From: Bacillota bacterium
Lineage (GTDB): Bacteria; Bacillota; DTU030
Reading direction: 5' to 3'
Assembly (NCBI GenBank): GCA_012842325.1
Contig: DUTA01000101.1
Location: 1-15,793, forward strand
DNA length: 15,793 nucleotides
Part shown: positions 6,267 to 12,966 of the stretch, in pieces
Layout: each line of letters begins with the position of its first letter
Numbering within the stretch: position 1 is the first letter of the stretch
Position numbers and translations under genes: made by a program
Notes under the pieces: model-generated
The model's input: only the letters and a program-made list of their open reading frames with translations
Databases searched by the model: none
Told to the model about the DNA's origin: nothing

Positions 6267-7481
6267 ATGGCGATTATGGTACAGAAATATGGGGGCAGTT
6301 CGGTGGCGACACCGGCCCATATTAAAAGGGTTGCCGGCCATATTGCCCGGTCCCGGGAACAATACGACCGGCTGGTGGTGGTGGTTTCGGCCATGGGGGA
6401 CACTACCGATGATCTGCTGGACCTGGCCCGGCAGATCAGCGGCAGGCCCTCGCCCCGGGAGCTGGATATGTTGATTTCCACCGGGGAACAGCAGTCCTCC
6501 GCCCTGCTGGTCATGGCCCTGCAGGAAATCGGCTGTCCCGCCATTTCCCTCACCGGGGCCCAGTCGGGTATCAGCAGCAGCAACGTCCACACCCGGGCGG
6601 AGATTCTGGCCATCGATCCGAGCCGGGTGGTAAAGGAGCTGGATGAAGGCAAGGTGGTGGTGGTGGCCGGCTTCCAGGGGGTGAACGGCAACGGCGACAT
6701 AACCACCCTGGGCAGGGGTGGCTCGGATATCAGCGCTGTGGCCCTGGCCGTGGCCCTGGGGGCCCCGGTGTGTGAGATCTATACCGATGTGGAGGGGGTA
6801 TTCACCTCCGATCCCCGGATTGTGAAAAATGCCCGGCGCCTGGACGAGATATCCTACGAGGAAATGCTGGAACTGGCCAGCCTGGGGGCCAAGGTCCTCC
6901 ACCCCCGGGCGGTGGAGTTTGCCCAGAAATTTAACGTTACCCTCCACGTCCGGTCCAGTTTTACCTGGGCTGAGGGTACTCTGGTAAAGGGGGTAGATGA
7001 ATTGGAGAACAAACGGGTGGTAAGCGGGGTAGCCTGTGATTTGAACACGGCCAAGGCAGTTATTATGGGGGTGCCGGACAGGCCCGGCGTGGCCCAGAAG
7101 GTCTTTGCCGCCCTGGCCGAGGCCAATATTAATATCGATATGATTATCCAGAGCATGATGCGGGATGGCAGAAACGACATCGCCTTCACGGTGGAGCGGA
7201 GCGCCCTGCCGGAAGCGATTGAGATCATGGAAAGGGTGGCCCGGGAACTGGGAGCAGAGGGGGTTGCCCACGATGCGGGGGTGGCCAAGGTTTCCATCGT
7301 CGGGGCCGGGATGGTGAGCCATCCGGGCACGGCGGCCACCATGTTCGGCGCCCTGGCCGATGCGGGGATCAATATCGAAATGATCAGCACTTCGGAGATC
7401 AAGATATCCTGCCTGATCCAGGAGGCCGATGCCCAGAAGGCCATGCAGGCCATCCACGAGCGTTTCCATCTTGATGCCTGA
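6267..7481 (+). CDS. lysC: Aspartokinase (LysC type, alpha subunit)
   Basis: It phosphorylates L-aspartate to aspartyl-4-phosphate, the first committed step to lysine, diaminopimelate, dipicolinate, threonine and methionine. The 404-residue product has the kinase fold at about 1-245: KYGGSSV (7-13), ISTGEQQSSALL, TLGRGGSD and the YTDVEGVFTSDPR segment that contacts substrate and nucleotide. Two ACT regulatory domains fill about 260-404. Length and layout are those of B. subtilis LysC (408 residues), the lysine-inhibited aspartokinase II. ATG 6267 has GAGGAGG (6251-6257) at 9 bases; the frame is open further upstream from TTG 6168, but that stretch does not resemble the family and overlaps a promoter. 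An internal start at 7002 may yield a separate beta subunit. Its place between spoVT and spoVB is not that of B. subtilis. Which amino acid inhibits it cannot be read from sequence here. Confidence 0.96.
   Translation: MAIMVQKYGGSSVATPAHIKRVAGHIARSREQYDRLVVVVSAMGDTTDDLLDLARQISGRPSPRELDMLISTGEQQSSALLVMALQEIGCPAISLTGAQSGISSSNVHTRAEILAIDPSRVVKELDEGKVVVVAGFQGVNGNGDITTLGRGGSDISAVALAVALGAPVCEIYTDVEGVFTSDPRIVKNARRLDEISYEEMLELASLGAKVLHPRAVEFAQKFNVTLHVRSSFTWAEGTLVKGVDELENKRVVSGVACDLNTAKAVIMGVPDRPGVAQKVFAALAEANINIDMIIQSMMRDGRNDIAFTVERSALPEAIEIMERVARELGAEGVAHDAGVAKVSIVGAGMVSHPGTAATMFGALADAGINIEMISTSEIKISCLIQEADAQKAMQAIHERFHLDA
7002..7481 (+). CDS. lysC: Aspartokinase beta subunit from an internal in-frame start
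   Basis: Within lysC, codon 246 is TTG (7002-7004), preceded at 8 bases by AAAGGGGG (6986-6993), as good a ribosome site as most gene starts in this window. Starting there would give 159 residues carrying only the two ACT domains. In B. subtilis, LysC is made as alpha and beta subunits from such an overlapping in-phase start, and that beta begins M-E-x-N just before the first ACT domain. Here the aligned codons read L-E-N-K at the same point. The match in position, size and ribosome site suggests an alpha2-beta2 enzyme. Expression from this TTG is inferred, not shown. Confidence 0.5.
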   Translation: MENKRVVSGVACDLNTAKAVIMGVPDRPGVAQKVFAALAEANINIDMIIQSMMRDGRNDIAFTVERSALPEAIEIMERVARELGAEGVAHDAGVAKVSIVGAGMVSHPGTAATMFGALADAGINIEMISTSEIKISCLIQEADAQKAMQAIHERFHLDA

Positions 7482-7497
7482 GACTGCCAGTCTCAGG
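7477..7497 (+). repeat. Hairpin overlapping the lysC stop codon
   Basis: CCTGAGACT (7477-7485) pairs perfectly with AGTCTCAGG (7489-7497) around a 3-base loop; the stop TGA is inside the left arm. No T-tract follows, so it is more likely an RNA-stabilising hairpin than a terminator. Confidence 0.6.
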
Positions 7498-7522
7498 AGA
7501 ATCTCTCCCGTGACAGCAGTTC

Positions 7523-7571
7523 AAAGCCAGGGGGTGGCAGGGGACACAGTTCCCCGCCACCCCCTGGCTTT
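7523..7571. repeat. Long near-perfect palindrome (REP-like hairpin)
   Basis: AAAGCCAGGGGGTGGC (7523-7538) pairs with its exact complement at 7556-7571. Inside it GGGGA (7540-7544) pairs with TCCCC (7551-7555), leaving one bulged A and a 6-base loop. The total is 21 bp. Only TTTATT follows, so termination would be weak in either direction. The size and GC content resemble repetitive extragenic palindromes. A second small stem, GCCCT/AGGGC, lies at 7576-7591. Confidence 0.7.
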
Positions 7572-7615
7572 ATTGGCCCTCTGTATAGGGCGGGGATCAG
7601 GTTGGGGATAATTAT

Positions 7616-7648
7616 AAGGGCGCAAAGGGGGCGCCCTTTTCTTGTTTT
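7616..7648 (+). terminator. Rho-independent terminator between lysC and spoVB
   Basis: AAGGGCGC (7616-7623) pairs exactly with GCGCCCTT (7631-7638) around a 7-base loop, followed by TTCTTGTTTT. The T-tract is interrupted but usable. Confidence 0.65.
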
Positions 7649-7664
7649 CTGGGAAGGGGTTTTC

Positions 7665-7673
7665 TGCTATTAT
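7665..7673 (+). promoter_or_regulatory. Extended -10 promoter for spoVB
   Basis: TGC plus TATTAT (7668-7673) gives an extended -10; the -35 candidates (TTTTCT at 17 bases, TTGTTT at 20 bases) are weak. I do not see the sigma-E pattern expected from B. subtilis spoVB. Confidence 0.4.
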
Positions 7674-7713
7674 AGAGGAAGGGCAAAATGTCGGGAAGAA
7701 AGGGAGATAATTT

Positions 7714-9306
7714 GTGGAAAAACAGTCCTTCATGGCCGGAGCCTTTGTCCTGGCTGCCACAGGAATCCTAACGAAAATATTCGGTGCCCTCTACCGGATC
7801 CCCCTCACCTGGCTCATTGGGGATGAGGGGATGGGCCTCTACGGGATGTCCTATCCCATCTATACCATGCTGCTGGCCCTTTCCACGGCGGGAATTCCGG
7901 TGGCCATTTCCAAGCTGGTGTCGGAAAAGCTCACCCAGGGAAATTACCGGGGGGCCCACCGGGTCTTTCGCCTCTCCTTCTTTATCCTGGCGGGAACGGG
8001 TCTGGTATTTTCCACCCTCCTCTTTTTTGGGGCCCGCCCCCTGGTGGAAAGGGGGTACCTGGCGGATCCCAGGGCCTATTACGCTGTGATCAGCATCGCC
8101 CCGGCCGTTTTTCTCGTTTCGGTGATGTCAGCCTTCCGGGGGTTTTTCCAGGGAATGCAGACCATGGTGCCGACGGCCATGTCCCAGCTGGTGGAGCAGG
8201 TGGTCCGGGCGGCGACGGCCCTGGCCCTGGCCTACTACCTGGTGGGGCGGGGCATAGAATATGCCGCCGCCGGGGCCGCCTTCGGGGCCGTGGCCGGGGC
8301 CCTTGCGGGCTTATGTCTCCTCCTCTTCTATTACACCCGCCGCCGTTCTGCCTTCACCGGCCTTTCCCGGGAGCAGGGAGGGGAAGAGGGTAGCTGGGAG
8401 ATCACCAAACGGATCGTCACCCTGGCCGTTCCCGTTTCCCTGGCCAGCCTGGTGATGCCAATCGTCCAGAATATCGATGTGGTGATTGTACCGGCCCGGC
8501 TGGGGGTGGCCGGCTATACCATCGAAGAGGCCACCGCCCTCTTTGGCCAGCTCTCCCAGATGGCCGCCACCCTCATCAATCTGCCCACCATTATCACCGT
8601 GGCCCTGTCCATGAGCCTGGTGCCGGCCATCTCCGAGGCCTATACCCTGGGCAATTTTGACCTTATCCGCTCCCGGGTGGCCGCCGCCGTGCGGGTCACC
8701 ATTATCCTGGAACTGCCGGCCTTTGTGGGCCTGTACATTCTGGCCGCTGCCATTATGGACCTCCTCTACGGTTATCCCGAAGCGGGGACGGCCCTGGCGG
8801 GTCTGGCGGCCTCGGTTTTGTTCCTGGGCCTGCACCAGACAACCTCCGGGGTCCTCCAGGGGCTGGGGCGGACCGATATTCCGGTGAAAAACCTCCTGGT
8901 GGGAGCGGTGGTCAAGGTCTTCCTGACCTATGTCCTGACGGCCCAGCCGGCCCTGGGCATAAAGGGTGCCGCCCTGGGAACGGTGTCGACCTTTGTCATT
9001 GCTTCCCTCCTCAACCTCCTGGCCATCGGCCGCCTGGTTGGTTTTTCCCTGGATGGGAAAGAGATGGTGCTGAAACCAGTCCTGGCAGTAGCCGTTATGG
9101 CCCTCGCTGTTCAGCAGGTTTTCCGGTTTCTCCTGCCCCTCCGGGGCAACTCCCTGGCGACCCTGGCGGCTATCGGATGCGGGGTAATCATATACGGCGT
9201 TGTTTTATTCCTGACCGGGGGGATAGGGGCCCGGGAACTGGAAATGATTCCGAAGCTTGGCCCGAAGCTGGCCGCCGGCCTGCGGCGCCGGGGCTTCTTG
9301 AAATGA
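7714..9306 (+). CDS. spoVB: Stage V sporulation protein B (SpoVB), MOP-family membrane protein
   Basis: SpoVB belongs to the MATE/MurJ-like flippase superfamily and is needed for spore cortex synthesis, probably by moving the lipid-linked peptidoglycan precursor across the outer forespore membrane. The 530-residue product is hydrophobic throughout, with about 14 membrane segments. It begins with the typical conserved segment around GILTKIFGALYRIPL (about residues 18-32) and GDEGMGLYGMSYPIY. Its length is close to the B. subtilis protein (518). GTG 7714 has AGGGAG (7701-7706) at 7 bases. MazG follows 19 bases after the stop, so spoVB and mazG are likely one transcript. Another family member such as YkvU or MurJ is possible, but gene order favours SpoVB. 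Confidence 0.93.
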   Translation: MEKQSFMAGAFVLAATGILTKIFGALYRIPLTWLIGDEGMGLYGMSYPIYTMLLALSTAGIPVAISKLVSEKLTQGNYRGAHRVFRLSFFILAGTGLVFSTLLFFGARPLVERGYLADPRAYYAVISIAPAVFLVSVMSAFRGFFQGMQTMVPTAMSQLVEQVVRAATALALAYYLVGRGIEYAAAGAAFGAVAGALAGLCLLLFYYTRRRSAFTGLSREQGGEEGSWEITKRIVTLAVPVSLASLVMPIVQNIDVVIVPARLGVAGYTIEEATALFGQLSQMAATLINLPTIITVALSMSLVPAISEAYTLGNFDLIRSRVAAAVRVTIILELPAFVGLYILAAAIMDLLYGYPEAGTALAGLAASVLFLGLHQTTSGVLQGLGRTDIPVKNLLVGAVVKVFLTYVLTAQPALGIKGAALGTVSTFVIASLLNLLAIGRLVGFSLDGKEMVLKPVLAVAVMALAVQQVFRFLLPLRGNSLATLAAIGCGVIIYGVVLFLTGGIGARELEMIPKLGPKLAAGLRRRGFLK

Positions 9307-9325
9307 GAGAAAGGATGGAGCGAGG

Positions 9326-10144
9326 ATGAGCAAAAAGAAGGAGAACTGCCGTTATCCCCTGGATCCTCTGGTTGAGGTCATGGAAAGGCTTCTGGGGGAA
9401 GGGGGCTGCCCCTGGGACCGGGAGCAGGACCATCTCTCCCTGCGCCAGTACCTGCTTGAAGAGTGTTATGAAGTTATTGAAGCCATTGAGGAAGATAATA
9501 TGCATAAATTGTGCGAGGAATTGGGAGACTTATTACTACAGATTGTCTTTCATGCCTGCCTGGCCCAGGAGCGGGGTGATTTTACCATCAGGGATGTGGT
9601 GGCCGGGGTCACGGCCAAGATGATCCGCCGCCATCCCCACGTTTTCGGCAATGTGGCCGTGCAGGACAGCGACGAAGTCCTGGTCAACTGGCAGCGCATT
9701 AAGGAAAGGGAAAGGGGCGGCCGGGCAGGGGAAAGCATCCTGGACGGGATTCCCAGGCAGCTGCCGGCCCTGCTCAGGGCCAAAAAGCTCCAGGCCCGGG
9801 CGGCCCAGGTGGGTTTCGACTGGGAAGATGTGGACGGGGCCTGGGAAAAGGTTGAGGAGGAGCTGCAGGAATTAAAGGAAGCCGGCCAAAAGGGGGACGC
9901 GCAGGCCATTGAGGAAGAAATAGGGGATTTGCTGTTTGCCGTTGTCAATGTGGCCCGCTTTTTGGCGGTGGAGCCGGAGACGGCCCTGACCCGGACCAAC
10001 AATAAATTTGTCAAAAGGTTTCACTACATTGAGAACCAGGCCCGCCGGGCCGGGCGGAAGCTGCAGGAAATGACCTTGGCGGAAATGGACAACTTGTGGA
10101 ATAAAGCAAAAAATAATGGTAAACTTTGCGAAAAAGACCATTGA
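9326..10144 (+). CDS. mazG: Nucleoside triphosphate pyrophosphohydrolase MazG (stand-alone form)
   Basis: MazG hydrolyses (d)NTPs to the monophosphate and pyrophosphate, cleaning the nucleotide pool. The 272-residue product has two MazG repeats. The first (about 10-110) has GGCPWDREQ, EECYE (45-49) and EELGD (64-68), the acidic ExxE...ExxD metal site. The second (about 135-250) has its own EEELQEL and EEEIGDLLF site. The length equals E. coli MazG (263). The B. subtilis counterpart at this locus, YabN, carries an extra N-terminal tetrapyrrole-methylase domain; it is absent here, and the preceding spoVB stop leaves no room for it. ATG 9326 has GGAG (9317-9320) and AAAGGA (9310-9315) upstream. 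It is probably cotranscribed with spoVB. Confidence 0.95.
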   Translation: MSKKKENCRYPLDPLVEVMERLLGEGGCPWDREQDHLSLRQYLLEECYEVIEAIEEDNMHKLCEELGDLLLQIVFHACLAQERGDFTIRDVVAGVTAKMIRRHPHVFGNVAVQDSDEVLVNWQRIKERERGGRAGESILDGIPRQLPALLRAKKLQARAAQVGFDWEDVDGAWEKVEEELQELKEAGQKGDAQAIEEEIGDLLFAVVNVARFLAVEPETALTRTNNKFVKRFHYIENQARRAGRKLQEMTLAEMDNLWNKAKNNGKLCEKDH

Positions 10145-10215
10145 GAAGCAGGAGTTTCAGGGCTGGCAGCGAAAATACTTACCGAGATCACTATATTTTT
10201 CAAGGAGGCGAGAGC

Positions 10216-10491
10216 ATGAACAAGGGGGAACTGGTAGCCAGGGTTGCCGATAAAGCTGACCTGACCAAAAAGGATGCGGAAAAGGCGATCAACGCAGTTT
10301 TTGAAACTATTCAGGAAGCGCTGGCAGCAGGGGAGAAGGTACAGCTGATTGGCTTTGGAACCTTTGAAGTCCGGGAACGGAAAGCCCGTATGGGACGGAA
10401 TCCCCAGACCGGGGAGGAAATTGAAATTGCAGCGGCCCGGGTGCCAGCCTTTAAAGCGGGCAAGGCCCTGAAGGATGCCGTTGCCGAATAA
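10216..10491 (+). CDS. hup: DNA-binding protein HU
   Basis: HU is a small dimeric nucleoid protein that bends and compacts DNA. The 91-residue product matches the family from end to end: an N-terminal helical half (MNKGELVARVADKADLTKKD), then the DNA-binding arm signature GFGTFEVRERKARMGRNPQTGE, then the C-terminal PAFKAGKALKDAV. B. subtilis HBs has 92 residues. ATG 10216 is fixed by AAGGAGG (10202-10208) at 7 bases; the 30 codons that can be read upstream have no family similarity. It lies 71 bases after mazG. A strong terminator follows, so HU can be produced at its own level. I see no clear promoter in the 71 bases. Confidence 0.97.
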   Translation: MNKGELVARVADKADLTKKDAEKAINAVFETIQEALAAGEKVQLIGFGTFEVRERKARMGRNPQTGEEIEIAAARVPAFKAGKALKDAVAE

Positions 10492-10505
10492 ACCCTTTTG
10501 CCAGG

Positions 10506-10540
10506 AAAAAATCAGGTTCTCGGCGGGGACCTGATTTTTC
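10506..10540. terminator. Strong, possibly bidirectional terminator after hup
   Basis: AAAAATCAGGT (10507-10517) pairs perfectly with ACCTGATTTTT (10529-10539) around an 11-base loop. T residues end the right arm and A residues begin the left arm, so it can work on both strands. It sits between hup and rqcP, only 33 bases before the rqcP start. Confidence 0.8.
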
Positions 10541-10572
10541 ATTTGCAACATTGGGGGATGGGGGCTGATGCT

Positions 10573-10845
10573 TTGCGCCTGGACAAATATTTACAGGTGT
10601 CCCGCCTGGTAAAACGGCGGACCCTGGCCAAGGCCATCTGCACCCAGGGACGGGTACAAATCAACGGCCGGGTGGCCAAGGCGGGGGCAGAGGTAAAGGC
10701 GGGCGACAGGCTGCAGCTGGATTTTGGCCGGCGCACCCTGGTCGTTGAGGTGCTGGCGGTGCCGGAGGGGGCGGTCAAGGCAGGGGAGGCCGCCTCCCTC
10801 TACCGGGTAATCGAGGAGAAGAGGGAGGAGGAACCCCTGGTATAG
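10573..10845 (+). CDS. rqcP: S4-domain ribosome quality-control protein RqcP (YabO)
   Basis: RqcP is a small RNA-binding protein that, with RqcH, supports alanine tailing of stalled nascent chains on 50S subunits in Bacillota. The product is 90 residues. The S4 domain covers about 1-60, with the typical opening MRLDKYLQVSRLVKRRTLAK and the loop GRVQINGRVAKAGAEVKAGD. A charged tail of about 25 residues extends beyond the core. TTG 10573 places the start exactly where the family begins (MRLDK). GGGGG (10560-10564) at 8 bases is a poor ribosome site, and ATG 10558, five codons earlier, remains possible. Its place before yabP-yabQ-divIC is the same as in B. subtilis. Confidence 0.9.
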   Translation: MRLDKYLQVSRLVKRRTLAKAICTQGRVQINGRVAKAGAEVKAGDRLQLDFGRRTLVVEVLAVPEGAVKAGEAASLYRVIEEKREEEPLV

Positions 10846-10970
10846 AAAGGCTTCCCTTCCCACATAATAGGGCTGAGAGGTGTTTAGAACGGGGACCGGC
10901 ACGCTGGGACACCCCCGGCGCCGGGCCCTGGGAACAGAGCCCAAACAGCCCAGATGTGGGGGGGTAAAGG
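10846..10970 (+). other. GC-rich structured intergenic leader before the SpoIID-like gene
   Basis: These 125 bases hold no convincing gene. A 12-base perfect palindrome, CCCGGCGCCGGG (10914-10925), lies inside possible outer stems such as CTGGG (10904-10908) with CCCAG (10949-10953). A CTGAGA motif (10873-10878) recalls the TPP riboswitch, but the rest of that riboswitch is missing. There is no T-tract. Confidence 0.35.
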
Positions 10971-11957
10971 ATGAAAAAGCAAAGGATCCTCCTCGGCCTG
11001 CTCCTCTTGGCCCTCCTTGCCGGCGGCTGCAGCCTCCTCAGGAGGCCGGAAAAGGCACCGCCGCCCCGGGAAGAGGCCCGGGAGGAGGAACCCCAAAGCC
11101 GGGTCCTCCAGCTGGCCGAGGCAGGGAAGGAACCGACCCTGCAGGTTTATATCCACGAGACCGGGGAAACCAGGGAGATGAAGTTTGAAGAATACCTGGC
11201 CGGGGTGGTGGCGGCAGAGATGAAGACCGACTGGCCCCTGGAAGCCCTGGCGGCCCAGGCCATTTTGGCCCGGACCTTCACCCTGGAAGCCATCAAAAGT
11301 AAAGGAGGGGCTCCCATGCACGGCACCGATGCCTGCACCCTGGTGGAGCACTTCCAGGCCTATGACGCTGCCGCCGTCAATGACCGGGTGCGGGAAGCGG
11401 TGGAGATGTCCCGGGGAATGGTTGCCACCTATAAGGGGGATTACATCAAGGCCTGGTTCAGCGCCTATGCCGGGGAAAGAACGGCTATGGCCAGGGAAGG
11501 CCTGGCTTTTCGGGAGGAGGAGCCGCCCTATATCAAGAGTGTCAGGAATCCCGGCGCCAAATACGCCCCGGCGGAAGACAGGGAATGGACGGCGGTCTTT
11601 ACCAAGGACCAGATCCGGGCCGCCCTGGCGGAGCTGAACCGGGAGCCGGGGCCGGTCAATGAGGTGGCCATAGCCGAAGAGGGACCGACGGGCAGGGCTG
11701 TAACCATCCGCGTCGATGATGTGGAGGTGGCCGGGGCCGATTTTCGGATTGCCCTGGGGAGCACCGAGCTGAAGTCGATCCTTTTAGATGAAATTACCGT
11801 GGCGGGGGATAAGGTTACCTTCAAGGGGAGGGGTTACGGTCACGGGGTGGGGATGTGCCAGTGGGGTGCCTACGCTCTGGCCAAAGAGGGCCGCTCCCCG
11901 GAAGAGATAGTCCGGTATTACTTTAAGGATGTGGAAATTGAGAGGCTGTGGAAGTAA
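10971..11957 (+). CDS. SpoIID/LytB-domain lipoprotein (lytic transglycosylase-like)
   Basis: SpoIID is a lytic transglycosylase that trims stem-peptide-free glycan during forespore engulfment; LytB-type relatives act on peptidoglycan elsewhere. The 328-residue product has a signal with LAGGC (Cys20 as lipidation site) and a charged linker. The SpoIID domain starts near residue 55: FEEYLAGVVAAEM (72-84) contains Glu83, which corresponds to the catalytic Glu of SpoIID. The family signature GRGYGHGVGMCQWGA lies near residue 290. A lipoprotein anchor differs from the membrane-segment anchor of B. subtilis SpoIID, so this may be a paralogue. The clostridial metal-ligand region reads H117...C122...H127-F128, where the common HCQAY has become HFQAY. 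ATG 10971 has GGGGGG 6 bases upstream. A terminator follows. Confidence 0.88.
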   Translation: MKKQRILLGLLLLALLAGGCSLLRRPEKAPPPREEAREEEPQSRVLQLAEAGKEPTLQVYIHETGETREMKFEEYLAGVVAAEMKTDWPLEALAAQAILARTFTLEAIKSKGGAPMHGTDACTLVEHFQAYDAAAVNDRVREAVEMSRGMVATYKGDYIKAWFSAYAGERTAMAREGLAFREEEPPYIKSVRNPGAKYAPAEDREWTAVFTKDQIRAALAELNREPGPVNEVAIAEEGPTGRAVTIRVDDVEVAGADFRIALGSTELKSILLDEITVAGDKVTFKGRGYGHGVGMCQWGAYALAKEGRSPEEIVRYYFKDVEIERLWK

Positions 11958-11967
11958 AGATAAGATT

Positions 11968-11996
11968 GGACGCGCCCCGGGCGCGTTTTTTCTTTT
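11968..11996 (+). terminator. Rho-independent terminator after the SpoIID-like gene
   Basis: ACGCGCC (11970-11976) pairs with GGCGCGT (11980-11986) around a 3-base loop, followed by TTTTTT, C and TTTT. Confidence 0.85.
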
Positions 11997-12020
11997 CCGG
12001 GGCCAAAGGCCACATTCCTG

Positions 12021-12049
12021 TCATAAGCCCCGTCCACCTGGCATAACTA
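12021..12049 (+). promoter_or_regulatory. Sigma-E-like promoter before yabP-yabQ
   Basis: TCATAAG (12021-12027), a 14-base spacer and CATAACTA (12042-12049). The -35 matches the first five of KMATATT and the -10 keeps CATA of CATACAMT. yabP and yabQ are sigma-E (mother-cell) genes in B. subtilis, which is the main reason to accept an imperfect match. Confidence 0.4.
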
Positions 12050-12104
12050 TCCACCAAGGGGCCTTCCAGTAAACAGTGAACAGTGTTAAAGGGGGAGGTA
12101 TGGG

Positions 12105-12386
12105 GTGGATAATAAATTGAAGGTGGAAGACCATCACAAGTTGATTCTGCTGGACCGGGAGCAGCTGGAGGTTTCCGGCGTCCAGGGCGTGGTCAATTTT
12201 GACGATCAGGAAATTGTGGTGGAGACCAACCGGGGGGTTCTGAAAATAACCGGTTCCGAGCTCCATATTAAGCACCTGGATTTGGAGGCGGGGAAAATGG
12301 AGGTAGAGGGTTTATTTGCCGCCCTGGAATACACCCAGAGCCCGGGGGCCAAGGGCAGGGGACTTTTTGGCCGGCTCTTTCGCTAG
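12105..12386 (+). CDS. yabP: Sporulation protein YabP
   Basis: YabP is a small sporulation protein of the YabP/YqfC family, made in the mother cell, whose biochemical role is unknown; in B. subtilis spores fail to mature without it. The 93-residue product has the family core: a short charged start, then LILLDREQLEVSGVQGVVNFDDQ (about 10-32), ETNRGVLKITGSELHIKHLDLEAGKMEVEG and a final Gly/Arg-rich tail ending in two phenylalanine-bearing turns. GTG 12105 has AAAGGGGGAGG (12088-12098) 6 bases upstream. yabQ starts 21 bases after the stop, so they form one unit. The distinction from YqfC rests on gene order: next to yabQ and divIC. Confidence 0.93.
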   Translation: MDNKLKVEDHHKLILLDREQLEVSGVQGVVNFDDQEIVVETNRGVLKITGSELHIKHLDLEAGKMEVEGLFAALEYTQSPGAKGRGLFGRLFR

Positions 12387-12407
12387 GGGTCCCGAGGGGG
12401 GAGGGCG

Positions 12408-12962
12408 GTGACCAGTGCCGAGCAGCAGCTCATCACCCTCGGCTGGATGGTAGTAACGGGGGCAGGAGTTGGTTTGTTTTTTGACCTCTACCGGGTTGCC
12501 CGGGGATTGATCCGGCCCCGGTGGTTGTTGACCGCCCTGGGAGACGGCCTTTTCTGGCTCTTCGTGGCCGGCTTTACCTATGGGGTGCTCCTGCAGGTAA
12601 ATTTTGGGGAAGTCCGTTCTTATATTTTCCTCGGCATTATTCTGGGCCTCCTTTTGTATTACCGCCTGCTGAGTCCCCTGGTGCTGAAACTGGCCTTAAA
12701 ATTGCTGGGGGTCTTACGCCGGCTGGTTGCGCTGGCAAAGGGGATTTTTATTGCCCTGCTCTTGCGGCCCCTCAATCGCCTTCTTGGTTTCTGCCTGGCT
12801 CCCCTGCGGTGGCTGCGGAAGGGAGCCGCCCGGCTGGCGGCCAGGGGAAGGGGCTGGGCTGGGAGAACCGCCAGGGGTCTGGGCCAGGCCCTGCGCCGGC
12901 CCCTGCGCATGCTGTACCGGCTCCTGAAATATAAACTCCTCTTCTTTACCAGAAAAAAGTAA
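12408..12962 (+). CDS. yabQ: Spore cortex biosynthesis membrane protein YabQ
   Basis: YabQ is a membrane protein needed for cortex formation and localised to the outer forespore membrane in B. subtilis. The 184-residue product has membrane segments at about 8-28, 38-60 and 68-110, with the family feature GLFFDLYRVAR (about 22-32). The second half is strongly basic, with short repeats of arginine, leucine and glycine (about 125-184), and ends in R-K-K. GTG 12408 follows the GAGGGGGG ribosome site (12394-12401). It is translated right after yabP. The cationic tail may lie on the membrane or bind nucleic acid; that is inference only. Confidence 0.92.
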   Translation: MTSAEQQLITLGWMVVTGAGVGLFFDLYRVARGLIRPRWLLTALGDGLFWLFVAGFTYGVLLQVNFGEVRSYIFLGIILGLLLYYRLLSPLVLKLALKLLGVLRRLVALAKGIFIALLLRPLNRLLGFCLAPLRWLRKGAARLAARGRGWAGRTARGLGQALRRPLRMLYRLLKYKLLFFTRKK

Positions 12963-12966
12963 AGGG

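Noticed and set aside
6093..7469. A 458-codon minus-strand frame opposite lysC
   Set aside because: Low-complexity His/Gly/Pro-rich translation, no ribosome site, and full overlap with a clear aspartokinase.
10873..10900. CTGAGA motif suggesting a TPP riboswitch
   Set aside because: The second conserved half of the TPP aptamer is absent and the downstream gene is not a thiamine gene.
10880..11188. A 102-codon + frame starting at GTG 10880 that overlaps the SpoIID-like gene
   Set aside because: The translation is Arg/Pro/Gly-rich low-complexity sequence and runs out of frame through the signal peptide of a well-supported gene.
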